DNA of 50,726 bases from the NCBI GenBank assembly GCA_947302485.1, contig CAMYVO010000007.1, positions 1-50,726 of the forward strand, read 5' to 3'. The number at the start of each line of letters is the position of its first letter. The first letter of the stretch is position 1. The notes beneath the pieces were generated by a model. The model had not been told where the DNA came from and did no database searches. It saw nothing but the letters and a program-made list of their open reading frames with translations. This DNA is from an uncultured Clostridium sp. (GTDB lineage: Bacteria; Bacillota; Clostridia; TANB77; CAG-508). Below are positions 7,810 through 16,527 of this stretch, in pieces. Made by a program: the position numbers and the translations under genes.

Positions 7810-8715
7810 TTATTTATTTAGTTTAAAATTTTTTACAATATTTTCTTGATCAAGCCAATCTTTTTTTACTTTAACCCAAGTTTTAAGATTAACTTTTACT
7901 CCTAGCATTTTTTCTAAGTCTTGTCTAGCATAAGTACCTATTTTCTTTAGCATATTTCCATTTTTCCCAATAATAATTCCTTTATGCGAATCCCTTATGC
8001 AAAATATTGTAGCTTCTATATTATATATTTCTTCATCTTTATTTGTTCTTGTAAATTCCATTTTTTGAACCTCAACATATAATCCGTGTGGCACTTCATC
8101 TTCAAGCAATTTTAAAGCCTTTTCGCGAATCACTTCTTCTACAAGCTGTCTTTCTGTTTGATCTGTATATTCTTCTTTATCATAATAGGCAGGTCCTAGT
8201 TTTAAAAGATTCTCAATTTCATCTAATACAACTTCTGTTTTATCACCCTTTTTAGCTGATATTGGTATTACAGCTTCAAAATCATATTCTTTTGAGTACA
8301 TATCTATTAGTTTTAATAATTCTTCTCTTTTTACTAAATCAATTTTATTTATAATTAAAATAGTTTTCTTTTTTGCTTCTTTTAATTTATTTAAAATTAT
8401 TCTATCACCTTTTCCTATCTCTTTACTTGTGGCTTCAATCAAAAATAGTACGACATCAACATCACTTATTGTTCCAAATGCTGTTTCTATCATAATGTTT
8501 CCAAGCTTTGTCTTTGGCTTATGAATTCCTGGAGTATCTATAAATATAATTTGAGAGTTTTCTCTATTTATAATTGCTTTTATAGCAGTTCTTGTTGTTT
8601 GAGGTTTATTAACCATTATTGCAATTTTTTCTCCAACAAGAGAATTTAATAAAGTTGATTTTCCTACATTAGTTCTGCCTAATATTGAAACAAAACCTGA
8701 TTTAAAATTTTCCAT
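7810..8715 (-). CDS. era: GTPase Era
   Basis: Era is an essential GTPase that binds the 3' end of 16S rRNA and assists 30S assembly. This 301-residue protein has G1 GRTNVGKST (residues 13-21), the G2 threonines in PQTTRT, G3 DTPG, G4 NKID, and a C-terminal KH domain with GxxG-type 'IIIGKNGNMLKKIG'. Length and domain order are standard. It precedes yqzL and recO on the same strand, the classical Firmicutes order. Confidence 0.97.
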   Translation of the reverse strand: MENFKSGFVSILGRTNVGKSTLLNSLVGEKIAIMVNKPQTTRTAIKAIINRENSQIIFIDTPGIHKPKTKLGNIMIETAFGTISDVDVVLFLIEATSKEIGKGDRIILNKLKEAKKKTILIINKIDLVKREELLKLIDMYSKEYDFEAVIPISAKKGDKTEVVLDEIENLLKLGPAYYDKEEYTDQTERQLVEEVIREKALKLLEDEVPHGLYVEVQKMEFTRTNKDEEIYNIEATIFCIRDSHKGIIIGKNGNMLKKIGTYARQDLEKMLGVKVNLKTWVKVKKDWLDQENIVKNFKLNK

Positions 8716-8797
8716 GTATTATACCTTTCCTTTAGCATTTATTTTACTCCTTTATTGTCGCATAATTTGTCAAAAGTTGCAAGTAGTGAATTTTTTC

Positions 8798-8839
8798 AAA
8801 CAAATATGAGTAAGATTAAAATCTTACTCATATTTGTTT
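8798..8839 (-). terminator. Long hairpin after the DUF3048 gene
   Basis: A 19-bp perfect stem (8798-8816 with 8821-8839) with a 4-nt loop, 10 bp beyond the DUF3048 stop. The stem base is T-rich, compatible with termination on the minus strand before era. Confidence 0.7.
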
Positions 8840-8848
8840 TATACTATT

Positions 8849-9910
8849 TTATTCAAAAGTTACATTAGAATCAATTGGAACTATTTGTACAAAAGTATTT
8901 CCATCATTTACTTGTATTTCATTACCTTCCAAATCTTTATATACTGTTTTTGCAGTTCTAGAATCTTTTGTACATGTTATTTTAATTGCTTTTCCGTTTG
9001 TTATATAGTATCCATCAAGTGTTCCTATATTACTTAAATCTTGCCTTCCTTTATTTTCCGCATCCTGTAAGTTATAATTTTTTGCATATGTTATTATTAT
9101 ATTTTTAGTAGAAACAGCGTTTGAGGTAGTCCAATCCTTATGTAGTTTTCCATCTTGATATCTTTCATATTTTTTAGTTTCTTCATTATATACATATTTT
9201 ACCTTTGTAGAAGTATATGGTAAATTAACTGTATTTGCTAAAATAGCATTTTCAGAATCTAAATCAATTTCTTTAGAAGTATACTTTAATATACTCTTTG
9301 CATCAGATGTTGTTCTATAATTATGTGATTTTGCTGAATCCAATATTTTCTTTGTGCTTGTTACTGCATTGTGTGGAGAAGATTTGTCTGATACTCTCCA
9401 AAATGTAGACGATGGTTCCGTAATTCCATTAATATTGTTAACTTTTAATGTAGAAATATCAGACTCAGCCTTTGGGCTCCAACCATAATGTACATATATA
9501 GCATCATTCTCTAATGCATAATCTAAAAAGTAATGTCTTGAGCTTCTAACTGGTCCTATTTTCTCTATATTAACTCCTTTAAATAATGCCATTAATCTAG
9601 TTAGTCCACCTTCAACTGTTATTTCGTAGACCATATATGCATCATTAAGTCCTGCTTGCGGTCTAGCCCCATCAACATTGTCAATCATAACTGCAATTGG
9701 TCTATCTTGTCCAGAATATATTTTTATTTCTTCTTTCTTTTCTTCTCTTCCATCTTCACTTCCTAATGATATAACTTCATTAGTTTCATCTTTATGATAT
9801 AAAAATTTAGTTGCTATAAGTGCTCCAGCAGTTATTACTAATAACGCAATTATTACTAATACAATATTAATTTTTTTCTTTTTTGAATTTTTCTTCTCTT
9901 TTCTTGACAT
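8849..9910 (-). CDS. DUF3048 (YerB-like) membrane-anchored protein
   Basis: A 353-residue extracytoplasmic protein. A Lys-rich N-terminus leads into one membrane segment (about residues 14-35, INIVLVIIALLVITAGALIA). There is no lipobox, unlike Bacillus YerB. The first DUF3048 domain includes 'RPIAVMIDNVDGARPQAGL' and 'IGPVRSSRHYFLDYA'. The C-terminal DUF3048_C domain includes 'TKNIIITYAKNY' and 'KITCTKDSRTAKTVY'. The function is unknown; a cell-envelope role is usually assumed. It lies 12 bp downstream of ybeY in a minus-strand run from pdaA to here, so it is probably co-transcribed. Confidence 0.9.
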   Translation of the reverse strand: MSRKEKKNSKKKKINIVLVIIALLVITAGALIATKFLYHKDETNEVISLGSEDGREEKKEEIKIYSGQDRPIAVMIDNVDGARPQAGLNDAYMVYEITVEGGLTRLMALFKGVNIEKIGPVRSSRHYFLDYALENDAIYVHYGWSPKAESDISTLKVNNINGITEPSSTFWRVSDKSSPHNAVTSTKKILDSAKSHNYRTTSDAKSILKYTSKEIDLDSENAILANTVNLPYTSTKVKYVYNEETKKYERYQDGKLHKDWTTSNAVSTKNIIITYAKNYNLQDAENKGRQDLSNIGTLDGYYITNGKAIKITCTKDSRTAKTVYKDLEGNEIQVNDGNTFVQIVPIDSNVTFE

Positions 9911-9922
9911 TTTCTTCTCCTT

Positions 9923-10402
9923 TTATCTTTTAATTTTTAGTCTATTTAATATAATTTCCTCTTTTAATCTCATTTCTTGTTTATCTTCTTCCTTTATATG
10001 ATCATACCCCATTAAATGATAAAATCCATGTACTAACATATATGCAAGTTCTCTATTAAAGCTATGTCCATATTCTTCTGACTGTTCCTTTACCTTCGGA
10101 ATACATATTACTATATCTCCTAAAATATCTGGAACAATTTTTTCCTTCCTTTCTATTAACTCTTGCAATTCTTCTATTTCAAACATAGGAAATGAAAGTA
10201 CATCTGTAGATTTATCAATATTTCTATGCTCTTTGTTTATATTTCTTATTTTTTCCTCGTTTGTAAGAGTTACACTTACTCCAAGTGGTGTATCATCTAT
10301 TTTTTCTTCTTTAAAGCATTCTGCTAATACATCATAAATTATTTTATTATATTCTTCTTTCTCATTTATTTCATCATAATTTATTTCAACTTGTAGATCC
10401 AT
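9923..10402 (-). CDS. ybeY: Endoribonuclease YbeY
   Basis: A 159-residue single-strand-specific RNase involved in 16S rRNA 3'-end maturation and ribosome quality control. The zinc-binding signature HGFYHLMGYDH (H-x3-H-x5-H) is intact, preceded by the 'STDVLSFPM' motif and 'LGDIVIC'. It follows the 400-aa gene by 11 bp and precedes the DUF3048 gene. In most Firmicutes ybeY lies in the yqfC-yqfD-phoH-yqfF-ybeY-era cluster. Here phoH and yqfF are absent from this stretch. Confidence 0.95.
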   Translation of the reverse strand: MDLQVEINYDEINEKEEYNKIIYDVLAECFKEEKIDDTPLGVSVTLTNEEKIRNINKEHRNIDKSTDVLSFPMFEIEELQELIERKEKIVPDILGDIVICIPKVKEQSEEYGHSFNRELAYMLVHGFYHLMGYDHIKEEDKQEMRLKEEIILNRLKIKR

Positions 10403-10413
10403 TTAATCACCTT

Positions 10414-11616
10414 CTAACTTGCTTTTTCTGATGTAACTTTTATATAATTTCCTTTGCTCTTATATGAATCTTTAAACTGCCTCATCGCTCCAAGTTCTAC
10501 TAATTTATTTTTTTCAAATCTTATTATTATTTTATATTTCTGTTCATTTTTATTTAGTGCTTTTACATCATTTTTTATAAACAATATTTCCTTTTGCTTC
10601 TGATAGTCTTTATTCTTTTTATCAAGTGCATTAAACTGTTTCCAAAACTCTTTATATTCTTCTCTTAGGCTTGGCTTGTCCCAATATATTTTTGTTGATA
10701 ATAACTTAATATTATAATCTTCTATTAAATCAATTAGCATTTGATATGCTATTTCTGTTTTCTTTTTATTTGGAGCACATATTATCAATTGCCTTGTATC
10801 TTTTAATAATTTAATATAACATTGTTCTGCCACTATTAGCGGAAGACTATGTGTAAAGAGTTTTCTACTAATTCCTAGTAAAATTATTTTCTTCTCAATA
10901 TTGTCTTTTTTGTCTAATTTTCCAGCTAAAAATCTATTAAACCTATCATACTCTGTTAGTATTTCTTTATATGTATTTTGATTATCTTCTTCGATTTTTA
11001 TAGGTAAAATACTTGCAATATATTCTTCTAATGTTTCAAAAATTTTATTATATATTTCATTTCTTTCTTGTAATCCTATATTATTATCAGATAATCTAAT
11101 TGAATATGTTTTTAATATTCCTTTATATAATGAATCCATTTTAGATACATAGAATTTTTTATATCTATTTAATAATTTAGATTTGTTCATATCATTAATT
11201 GTTTCATAATCTAATTCTAGTAAATATTTTTGTTTTCTATGCTTGTATTCTAAATATTGAGTTTCTTTTAAATGAATAACTGTATAGTACTTAGATAATG
11301 CATTTTCTTCAAATGAAGAAGCTGTTCTATTTTTTACTTTTTTATATATTGAATCCATAATATATTTATCTATGGATTCTAAGTATAGTGCATAAACATC
11401 TTCGTATTTTTTTATAATTGCATCTTTATTTTGTTGATTATTCTCATTTATTTGCTGACAGTTCTCAAATGCCTTTAACATATTATTTCTCTTAATTGTT
11501 ATTAACATTGTATTTAATCCAACTCTTGTTGGTACCAATAATTTGCTAATACCTGTTGTTAATTTAGAAAAGAATGTTTTGTTTCCATCATAAACCTTAA
11601 GTCTTCTTTCCTCCAT
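10414..11616 (-). CDS. Uncharacterised 400-aa protein between yqfD and ybeY
   Basis: I do not recognise this protein. It is basic, Lys- and Tyr-rich, mostly helical, with no clear membrane segment or nucleotide-binding motif. A short hydrophobic 'ISKLLVPTRVGLNTMLITI' stretch lies near the N-terminus, and 'LFTHSLPLIVAEQCYIKLLK' and 'TRQLIICAPNKKKTEIAYQ' lie in the last third. The start at 11616 (MEERRLKVY) has GAGGGTGAT upstream; a GTG at 11625 is also in frame. It occupies the place where phoH (and yqfF) usually lie, but has no P-loop and is not a PhoH remnant. Tight spacing (14 bp to yqfD, 11 bp to ybeY) implies one operon. Confidence 0.8.
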   Translation of the reverse strand: MEERRLKVYDGNKTFFSKLTTGISKLLVPTRVGLNTMLITIKRNNMLKAFENCQQINENNQQNKDAIIKKYEDVYALYLESIDKYIMDSIYKKVKNRTASSFEENALSKYYTVIHLKETQYLEYKHRKQKYLLELDYETINDMNKSKLLNRYKKFYVSKMDSLYKGILKTYSIRLSDNNIGLQERNEIYNKIFETLEEYIASILPIKIEEDNQNTYKEILTEYDRFNRFLAGKLDKKDNIEKKIILLGISRKLFTHSLPLIVAEQCYIKLLKDTRQLIICAPNKKKTEIAYQMLIDLIEDYNIKLLSTKIYWDKPSLREEYKEFWKQFNALDKKNKDYQKQKEILFIKNDVKALNKNEQKYKIIIRFEKNKLVELGAMRQFKDSYKSKGNYIKVTSEKAS

Positions 11617-11630
11617 TTGTATCACCCTCT

Positions 11631-12821
11631 CTAGTTTACTATTTTTTCCTTGGTGCCTATATTTTCTAATACTTCAAATATTACTTCTATTTCTATGTAT
11701 CCATCCCCTTCGTTTGTATTTATTTGCTTATTAATAATACTGTTTTTATCTTCTATCTCTGCGGATAGTTCATTTTCAAGTTTTTCTGATAGAATTTTTT
11801 TTGCTTCTTCTACAGTATAAGTTTTGGGTGTTAAAACCACTTCATAATATGTATCCGTAAGGATTTCAATAGGTAAATAAAAATTAGAAAATAATTTTAG
11901 TTTCTTATTCTCATTTATTGTATCATAATTTTTAAATTTTGGAAGACTTTTATATAAATTTATTTTAAAATTATTTAAATTAATTCCATACCTTTTTTCT
12001 TCTCTACCTGTTTTTTCCCTAGTCTCTCCACTTAATATCATTTTTTCTTTTTTACTATACCACACTTTTGCCTCAATATCTGCGTTACTATGTACATACC
12101 TTATACCCGTAAACTTTCCTTCCATCCATCCCCCAACTAGTACATCTCCTTTTTTTACTACGTCTCCTGGTTTTACAAGCAAAGTTCCATTTTGTGCACT
12201 TATTTTAGTAATTACTCCTTCTTTATCAGATATAATGCTACAATATTCTTTTTCGTCTATAATTTCTGGTTTTTTTTCTGCTTTTACTATTTCTATAATA
12301 ACATTTGTTCCTTCTAAACTAATTCCCATCCAAGCAATATCATCTCTTTTTAATCTAATATCATTTATAACTTTTTTTGTATCAACTTTGCTTTTTAGCA
12401 TTCCTATATTAACTCCACATTGATTTATATCTTGAATTATCCCATCAGTATCTACACCATCGCCTATTATTTGGATGTTCCATATAAATTTTGATGTGGT
12501 AAATAACAAAATAAGTATTAACAAAACACATATTGCAAAGATTTTTCTTTTTCTATATCTATTTAGAATAAATGGTAATCCTTTCTTTTTATCAATATAT
12601 ATTTTACATCCTGTTTTTCTTGCTACTTCTTTTAATCTTTTAAAATCTTTTATTCCAATATTAGCATGTAGAATAATGTTTCTCTTTCTTTTCATATTCC
12701 AAAGAATTATTCTTTTACTAATACAAATATTTATAAATCGTTCAATATAGTATCCTTCTATTACAACATGCACATAACCTGTTATATAATCTGATAATAT
12801 ATTAAAAAACAAAATTTTCAC
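11631..12821 (-). CDS. yqfD: Sporulation protein YqfD
   Basis: A 396-residue membrane protein with an N-terminal cytoplasmic region ('GYVHVVIEGYYIERFINICISKRIILWNMKR'), one membrane segment at about residues 93-113 (KIFAICVLLILILLFTTSKF), and a large outside domain with the YqfD signature (WNIQIIGDG ... ISLEGTNVIIEIVKAEKKPEI ... VKPGDVVKKGDVLVGG). It is the partner of YqfC and is needed for stage IV of sporulation in related species. The start codon is GTG, overlapping the yqfC stop by 4 bp (translational coupling). Length is typical. Confidence 0.93.
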   Translation of the reverse strand: MKILFFNILSDYITGYVHVVIEGYYIERFINICISKRIILWNMKRKRNIILHANIGIKDFKRLKEVARKTGCKIYIDKKKGLPFILNRYRKRKIFAICVLLILILLFTTSKFIWNIQIIGDGVDTDGIIQDINQCGVNIGMLKSKVDTKKVINDIRLKRDDIAWMGISLEGTNVIIEIVKAEKKPEIIDEKEYCSIISDKEGVITKISAQNGTLLVKPGDVVKKGDVLVGGWMEGKFTGIRYVHSNADIEAKVWYSKKEKMILSGETREKTGREEKRYGINLNNFKINLYKSLPKFKNYDTINENKKLKLFSNFYLPIEILTDTYYEVVLTPKTYTVEEAKKILSEKLENELSAEIEDKNSIINKQINTNEGDGYIEIEVIFEVLENIGTKEKIVN

Positions 12822-13117
12822 TCCTCATCCGTTATACTTTCAAACTCTATTTTTTCTATTTTACCTGTTACTATAATATCTTCCTCTGTCATTTGGTTTA
12901 AACTTAAGGACAATCCAGTTATATCTATAACACCTATATGTGTGTTAATTCTTATATATATCTCTTCATATTCTAATATGTTTTTGTAATTTTCAATAAG
13001 AATTTCATTAAATCCTAATATGGTTAACTTTGATTCATTTGTAGAAATTTCTTTTGGCATTTCCAACATACATTCTAATCTATTAATTTTTTTTCTATTT
13101 CTCTTATTTTTTTTCAT
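12818..13117 (-). CDS. yqfC: Sporulation protein YqfC (YabP/YqfC family)
   Basis: A 99-residue protein of the YabP/YqfC family: 'PKEISTNESKLTILGFNEILIENYKNILEYEEIYIRINT', followed by a beta-rich 'IDITGLSLSLNQMTEEDIIVTGKIEKIEFE'. It is a SigE-type sporulation gene in Bacillus and acts with YqfD at the forespore/spore coat. The ATG at 13117 has GGGGGAGC 7 nt upstream; a GTG 6 nt further upstream is less likely. It overlaps yqfD by 4 bp and follows the deacetylase gene by about 20 bp. Confidence 0.92.
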   Translation of the reverse strand: MKKNKRNRKKINRLECMLEMPKEISTNESKLTILGFNEILIENYKNILEYEEIYIRINTHIGVIDITGLSLSLNQMTEEDIIVTGKIEKIEFESITDEE

Positions 13118-13139
13118 GTTCACGCTCCCCCATATAGGC

Positions 13140-13952
13140 TTATTTTACAAAGTCATCTAGTGCCTTAAATTCATATCCCATATTTTTTATCTCTTTTATT
13201 ACAGTATCTAATACATTTGCATTATCTTTTGAGTTTCCATGTAATAAAATTACACATCCTGGATGTATATTATTTAAAATTTTTTCTTTTGCATATATCT
13301 CGCCTTTTTGATTATCTTCATTCCAGTCATCGTAAGCTAAGCTCCACATAACTGTTGTATATCCTAAATTATTCGTTATAGAAAGTGTTCTTTCACTATA
13401 TTCTCCTTTAGGTGGTCTAATATATTTCATTTCATAATCATATTTTTCATATACAGCTTTATGTAAGTTCATAATTTCGTTTTTTACTTCTTCGTCTGTT
13501 AAATCTGGCATACTTTTATGATTTACAGTATGATTTCCTATTGTATGACCATCTTCTATCATTTTTTTTACTAATCCATCTTCTTTATTCACGTAATATG
13601 CTGTTAGAAAGAAACATGCCTTAACATCATTTTTCTTAAGAGTATTTAATATTGGCTCTGTATATCCAGCTTCATAACCTTCATCAAAAGTTAGATATAC
13701 ATATTTGTCGTCTTTATTACCTATAGCAATTCCATTATTTTCTTCCAATAATTTTCTATTTGTACTTCCTAAATCAGGTTGCTCATGATTACTTGTTCTT
13801 TTTAACCCCCAACCTATTTTTTTATTGGACAATGCACTACTATTTATTTGAGTTATTCTTTGATTCCCCTGTATATTATTTACAATTATGCTCAAAACAA
13901 CAAAACCAACTATTATAATACTAAAAAAAATGATTTTATTTCTTTTTCTCAT
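13140..13952 (-). CDS. pdaA: PdaA-like polysaccharide deacetylase (muramic-delta-lactam)
   Basis: A 270-residue protein with an N-terminal membrane anchor/signal (residues 8-27) and a NodB-homology deacetylase domain. PdaA removes the N-acetyl group from muramic acid to form delta-lactam in spore cortex. Signature features are 'YLTFDEGYEAGYT', which replaces the usual TFDDG and is typical of PdaA, the zinc histidines in GNHTVNH, 'IRPPKGEYSERTL', 'WSLAYDDW' and 'GCVILLHGNS'. It is the first gene of the minus-strand run ending in yqfC/yqfD, fitting co-expression in sporulation. The gene symbol is assigned by signature, not by tree. Confidence 0.88.
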   Translation of the reverse strand: MRKRNKIIFFSIIIVGFVVLSIIVNNIQGNQRITQINSSALSNKKIGWGLKRTSNHEQPDLGSTNRKLLEENNGIAIGNKDDKYVYLTFDEGYEAGYTEPILNTLKKNDVKACFFLTAYYVNKEDGLVKKMIEDGHTIGNHTVNHKSMPDLTDEEVKNEIMNLHKAVYEKYDYEMKYIRPPKGEYSERTLSITNNLGYTTVMWSLAYDDWNEDNQKGEIYAKEKILNNIHPGCVILLHGNSKDNANVLDTVIKEIKNMGYEFKALDDFVK

Positions 13953-14069
13953 TACATTTCACTCCTTATTTTATTTAATATTATGAATAATACGTAAAAA
14001 AAATAACTATTACATGAATAGATTTATTGTTATTACTTTTTCCTTTAGCCGTAATCTCAAAATAATATC

Positions 14070-14098
14070 TTGACAATATAAAAAATATGAATTAATAT
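14070..14098 (+). promoter_or_regulatory. SigA-type promoter for the agr regulator/kinase genes
   Basis: TTGACA (14070-14075), 17-bp spacer, TAATAT (14093-14098), about 110 bp upstream of the response regulator gene. The long leader and the divergent pdaA gene make this the obvious start site for the two-gene transcript. Confidence 0.7.
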
Positions 14099-14207
14099 AT
14101 TCCTATAATTGGAAATATAAGGTAATTTCTTGTATTTTGTCAGATATTGATTTTACAAAAGAGTTAAAGTATTTTCCATATCAATAAAATACGCGGGTGA
14201 TAAAAAT

Positions 14208-14942
14208 ATGATGAATTTTGTTATTTGTGATGACAATATTTCTTACTTAAATAAGCTTGATAAAATATTAGACCAATTGTTTCTAAAAAACAATTTTGAT
14301 GCACAGGTATGTTTTAAATCCAATCAAGCTTATGAAGTACTAGATTATGTTAAAAACAATAATGCAAATGTTTTAATTCTAGATATTAATTTAAAGTCAG
14401 ATATTTCTGGTATTGAACTTGCTGAAAAAGTAAGGCAGACCAATAAAAATATATATTTTATTTTTACTACAGGGCATTTGGAATATGCTATGCTTGCATA
14501 TCAAGTTAAAACATTTGATTATATTCCAAAACCTGTTACTTCAGAAAGGCTAGAAACAACTTTGATTAGACTTTTTGATGATGCCACAAATTTACCTAAT
14601 AAATTTATTAATGTAGGAAACAAAACATTGGTAAAACAAGATGATATACAATATATAAAAAAAGATGGTATGAAAATTGTATTTTATACGGATAAAGATA
14701 AATATGAAACGTACAACTCTTTTTCAAAATTAGAAAATAAGTTGCCTGAACAATTTGTAAGATGTCACAAATCTTACATTGTAAATATTAATAATATATC
14801 AAATATAGAATCCAATACTAATACTATTTTATTAAATGGACAAAACAAGTGTTATATTGGACCTAAATATAGAAATAATTTTTTGGAGGTTTTTAAAAAT
14901 GGAAATTTTTCAAACAATATGGACAGTACTAATTACACCTAA
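14208..14942 (+). CDS. agrA: AgrA-type response regulator (receiver + LytTR)
   Basis: A 244-residue cytosolic transcription factor. The receiver domain (residues 1-120) has the acidic pair D8/D9, the phospho-acceptor D59 in LILDI, T88-T89 and K108 in YIPKPV. The LytTR DNA-binding domain (about 130-235) includes 'QDDIQYIKKDGMKIVFYT' and 'FVRCHKSYIVNINNI'. The kinase gene overlaps its end by 44 bp, so the two are translationally coupled. It probably controls the convergent agrD-agrB pair and other targets. The Shine-Dalgarno sequence is weak (GGGTGAT). Assignment to the agr system rests on the adjacent agrD/agrB. Confidence 0.88.
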   Translation: MMNFVICDDNISYLNKLDKILDQLFLKNNFDAQVCFKSNQAYEVLDYVKNNNANVLILDINLKSDISGIELAEKVRQTNKNIYFIFTTGHLEYAMLAYQVKTFDYIPKPVTSERLETTLIRLFDDATNLPNKFINVGNKTLVKQDDIQYIKKDGMKIVFYTDKDKYETYNSFSKLENKLPEQFVRCHKSYIVNINNISNIESNTNTILLNGQNKCYIGPKYRNNFLEVFKNGNFSNNMDSTNYT

Positions 14943-16266
14943 TCCGGATTTAATGAAAATATTAACTATACCTTTTGCGTTGTTAGAAGCATTTATTTAT
15001 ATGTTATTATTTAAAACAATATTAAATATACATGCATCCATAAAGCGACAGATTATATATGTCTTAAGTTTTTATATTTTAGGAACATTATCTAATTTAA
15101 TTTTGGGTAGTTTAGGTAGCATTATTAATGTAATTTTAGCGCCTATATTAATTATGATCATTTTTAAAACCAGTATATTAAAAGGATTTATAGCAAATAT
15201 TTTTCCTCTAGTAATTGGATCATTATTATCAATTTTAATATCTAAAATATATTTAGTTGGTTTTCAGATTAGTCAGGACACTTTTACAAATGTACCCATA
15301 TATAGAATTTCATTTACCCTTTTAGTTTATTTCTTTATGCTCATATTTTATTTAATTGCTAAACGTTTGAATTTAAATGTTCATTTGTTGGATAATATGA
15401 GTAAAGCAAATAAAAGACTTTTATTATTAAATTCAATGTTAGGTTTAATATGTTTAGGATCTCAATGCTATTTAACTGTATATTATTTAGACAAACTTCA
15501 ATTGCCTATATTCGTTACCATTATAAACATTGTAGGTATTGTTGCATATTTCTTAATTAATATTTACAGTTTAACTAGAACCACTAAATTAGAAATTGCA
15601 AATCAAGATCTTGAAGAATCACAATTATATAATAAATCGCTAAAAATTATGTATGATAATATTCGTGGTTTTAGACATGATTTTAACAACATTGTACAAT
15701 CTATTGGTGGATATGTTGCAACTGAAGATTTAGACGGTTTAAAGAAATATTATTCTCAACTTCTTGAAGATTGCCAACGTGTTAATAACTTAGCAATTCT
15801 TAGTCCAGATGTTATTAATAATCCGGCAATATATAGTTTATTAACATCTAAATATCACAAAGCAAATGAACTTGGTATTAAAATAAATTTGGACATATTT
15901 ATGGATTTATCTAAAGTAAATATGAAAATTTATGAATTTACCCGAATTCTGGGAATACTATTAGATAACGCAATTGAAGCTGCAAACCAATGTGAAAAAA
16001 AAGTTATAAATATAGAATTTAGAAATGATTTAAATAAAAATAAACAATTATTTATAATTAAAAATACATACTCTAATACTGAATTAGATATGTCGAAAAT
16101 ATTTGAGAAAGGTTATTCTACAAAGAAAGATAAAAAAGATCATGGTTTAGGATTATGGGAAGTAAATCAAATATTAAAGAAAAACAACAATATGGTTGAA
16201 CTATTTACAAATAAAATGGATGGATATTTTGTTCAACAACTAGAAATTACTATTTTGAATGAATAA
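14899..16266 (+). CDS. agrC: AgrC-type peptide-sensing histidine kinase (GHKL)
   Basis: A 455-residue membrane sensor kinase. Six or more hydrophobic segments fill residues 1-225, the AgrC-type peptide-sensing domain. They are followed by a short linker, the H-box RGFRHDFNN (H260), the N-box 'ILLDNAIEAANQ', and the G-box HGLGLWEVNQIL of GHKL ATPases. Without a HAMP or PAS domain, it fits HPK10 kinases for cyclic peptides. I chose the ATG at 14899 because GGAGG lies 9 nt upstream; an upstream in-frame ATG would lie deep within the regulator gene. It presumably senses the peptide from the agrD gene at 16340-16459. Confidence 0.9.
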   Translation: MEIFQTIWTVLITPNPDLMKILTIPFALLEAFIYMLLFKTILNIHASIKRQIIYVLSFYILGTLSNLILGSLGSIINVILAPILIMIIFKTSILKGFIANIFPLVIGSLLSILISKIYLVGFQISQDTFTNVPIYRISFTLLVYFFMLIFYLIAKRLNLNVHLLDNMSKANKRLLLLNSMLGLICLGSQCYLTVYYLDKLQLPIFVTIINIVGIVAYFLINIYSLTRTTKLEIANQDLEESQLYNKSLKIMYDNIRGFRHDFNNIVQSIGGYVATEDLDGLKKYYSQLLEDCQRVNNLAILSPDVINNPAIYSLLTSKYHKANELGIKINLDIFMDLSKVNMKIYEFTRILGILLDNAIEAANQCEKKVINIEFRNDLNKNKQLFIIKNTYSNTELDMSKIFEKGYSTKKDKKDHGLGLWEVNQILKKNNNMVELFTNKMDGYFVQQLEITILNE

Positions 16267-16270
16267 TCTT

Positions 16271-16310
16271 AAATTAAGAGCAGACTTTAAAGTCTGCTCA
16301 ATTTATCGTT
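16271..16310. terminator. Bidirectional terminator between agrC and agrD
   Basis: An 11-bp perfect palindrome (GAGCAGACTTT / AAAGTCTGCTC), extended by AAATT/AATTT, between the convergent agrC and agrD genes. It separates the two half-operons. Confidence 0.75.
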
Positions 16311-16339
16311 TTTATTAAGGATTTATTAAATTTTATCAA

Positions 16340-16459
16340 CTAGTCTTCCTTAATTAAAGAAGCTGGCATTTTTGGTTGATGATATGCAAATATTAAGAAA
16401 CATGCTGTGTTTGTTGCTTTTGCATATTTTTCTGCCAATTTAGATAATTTTTTTAACAT
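16340..16459 (-). CDS. agrD: AgrD-type cyclic lactone autoinducer precursor (39 aa)
   Basis: A 39-residue precursor peptide with an amphipathic N-terminal leader (MLKKLSKLAEKYAKATNTA), core Cys20 followed by FLIF, then a C-terminal recognition tail AYHQPKMPASLIKED. The Cys plus four hydrophobic residues, and the tail with QPKMP and an acidic end, are the hallmarks of AgrD. AgrB would cut after the ring to leave a thiolactone, plausibly the five-residue ring C-F-L-I-F with an N-terminal tail of undetermined length. The start has GGGGAGAAG 6 nt upstream. It lies 68 bp downstream of agrB on the same strand. The ring boundary is inferred. Confidence 0.88.
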   Translation of the reverse strand: MLKKLSKLAEKYAKATNTACFLIFAYHQPKMPASLIKED

Positions 16460-16527
16460 ATAACTTCTCCCCTTTCTTTAGTATAATTTATATAACTCAA
16501 AGTGACCGGTCTTTACTTTGAAATTAT

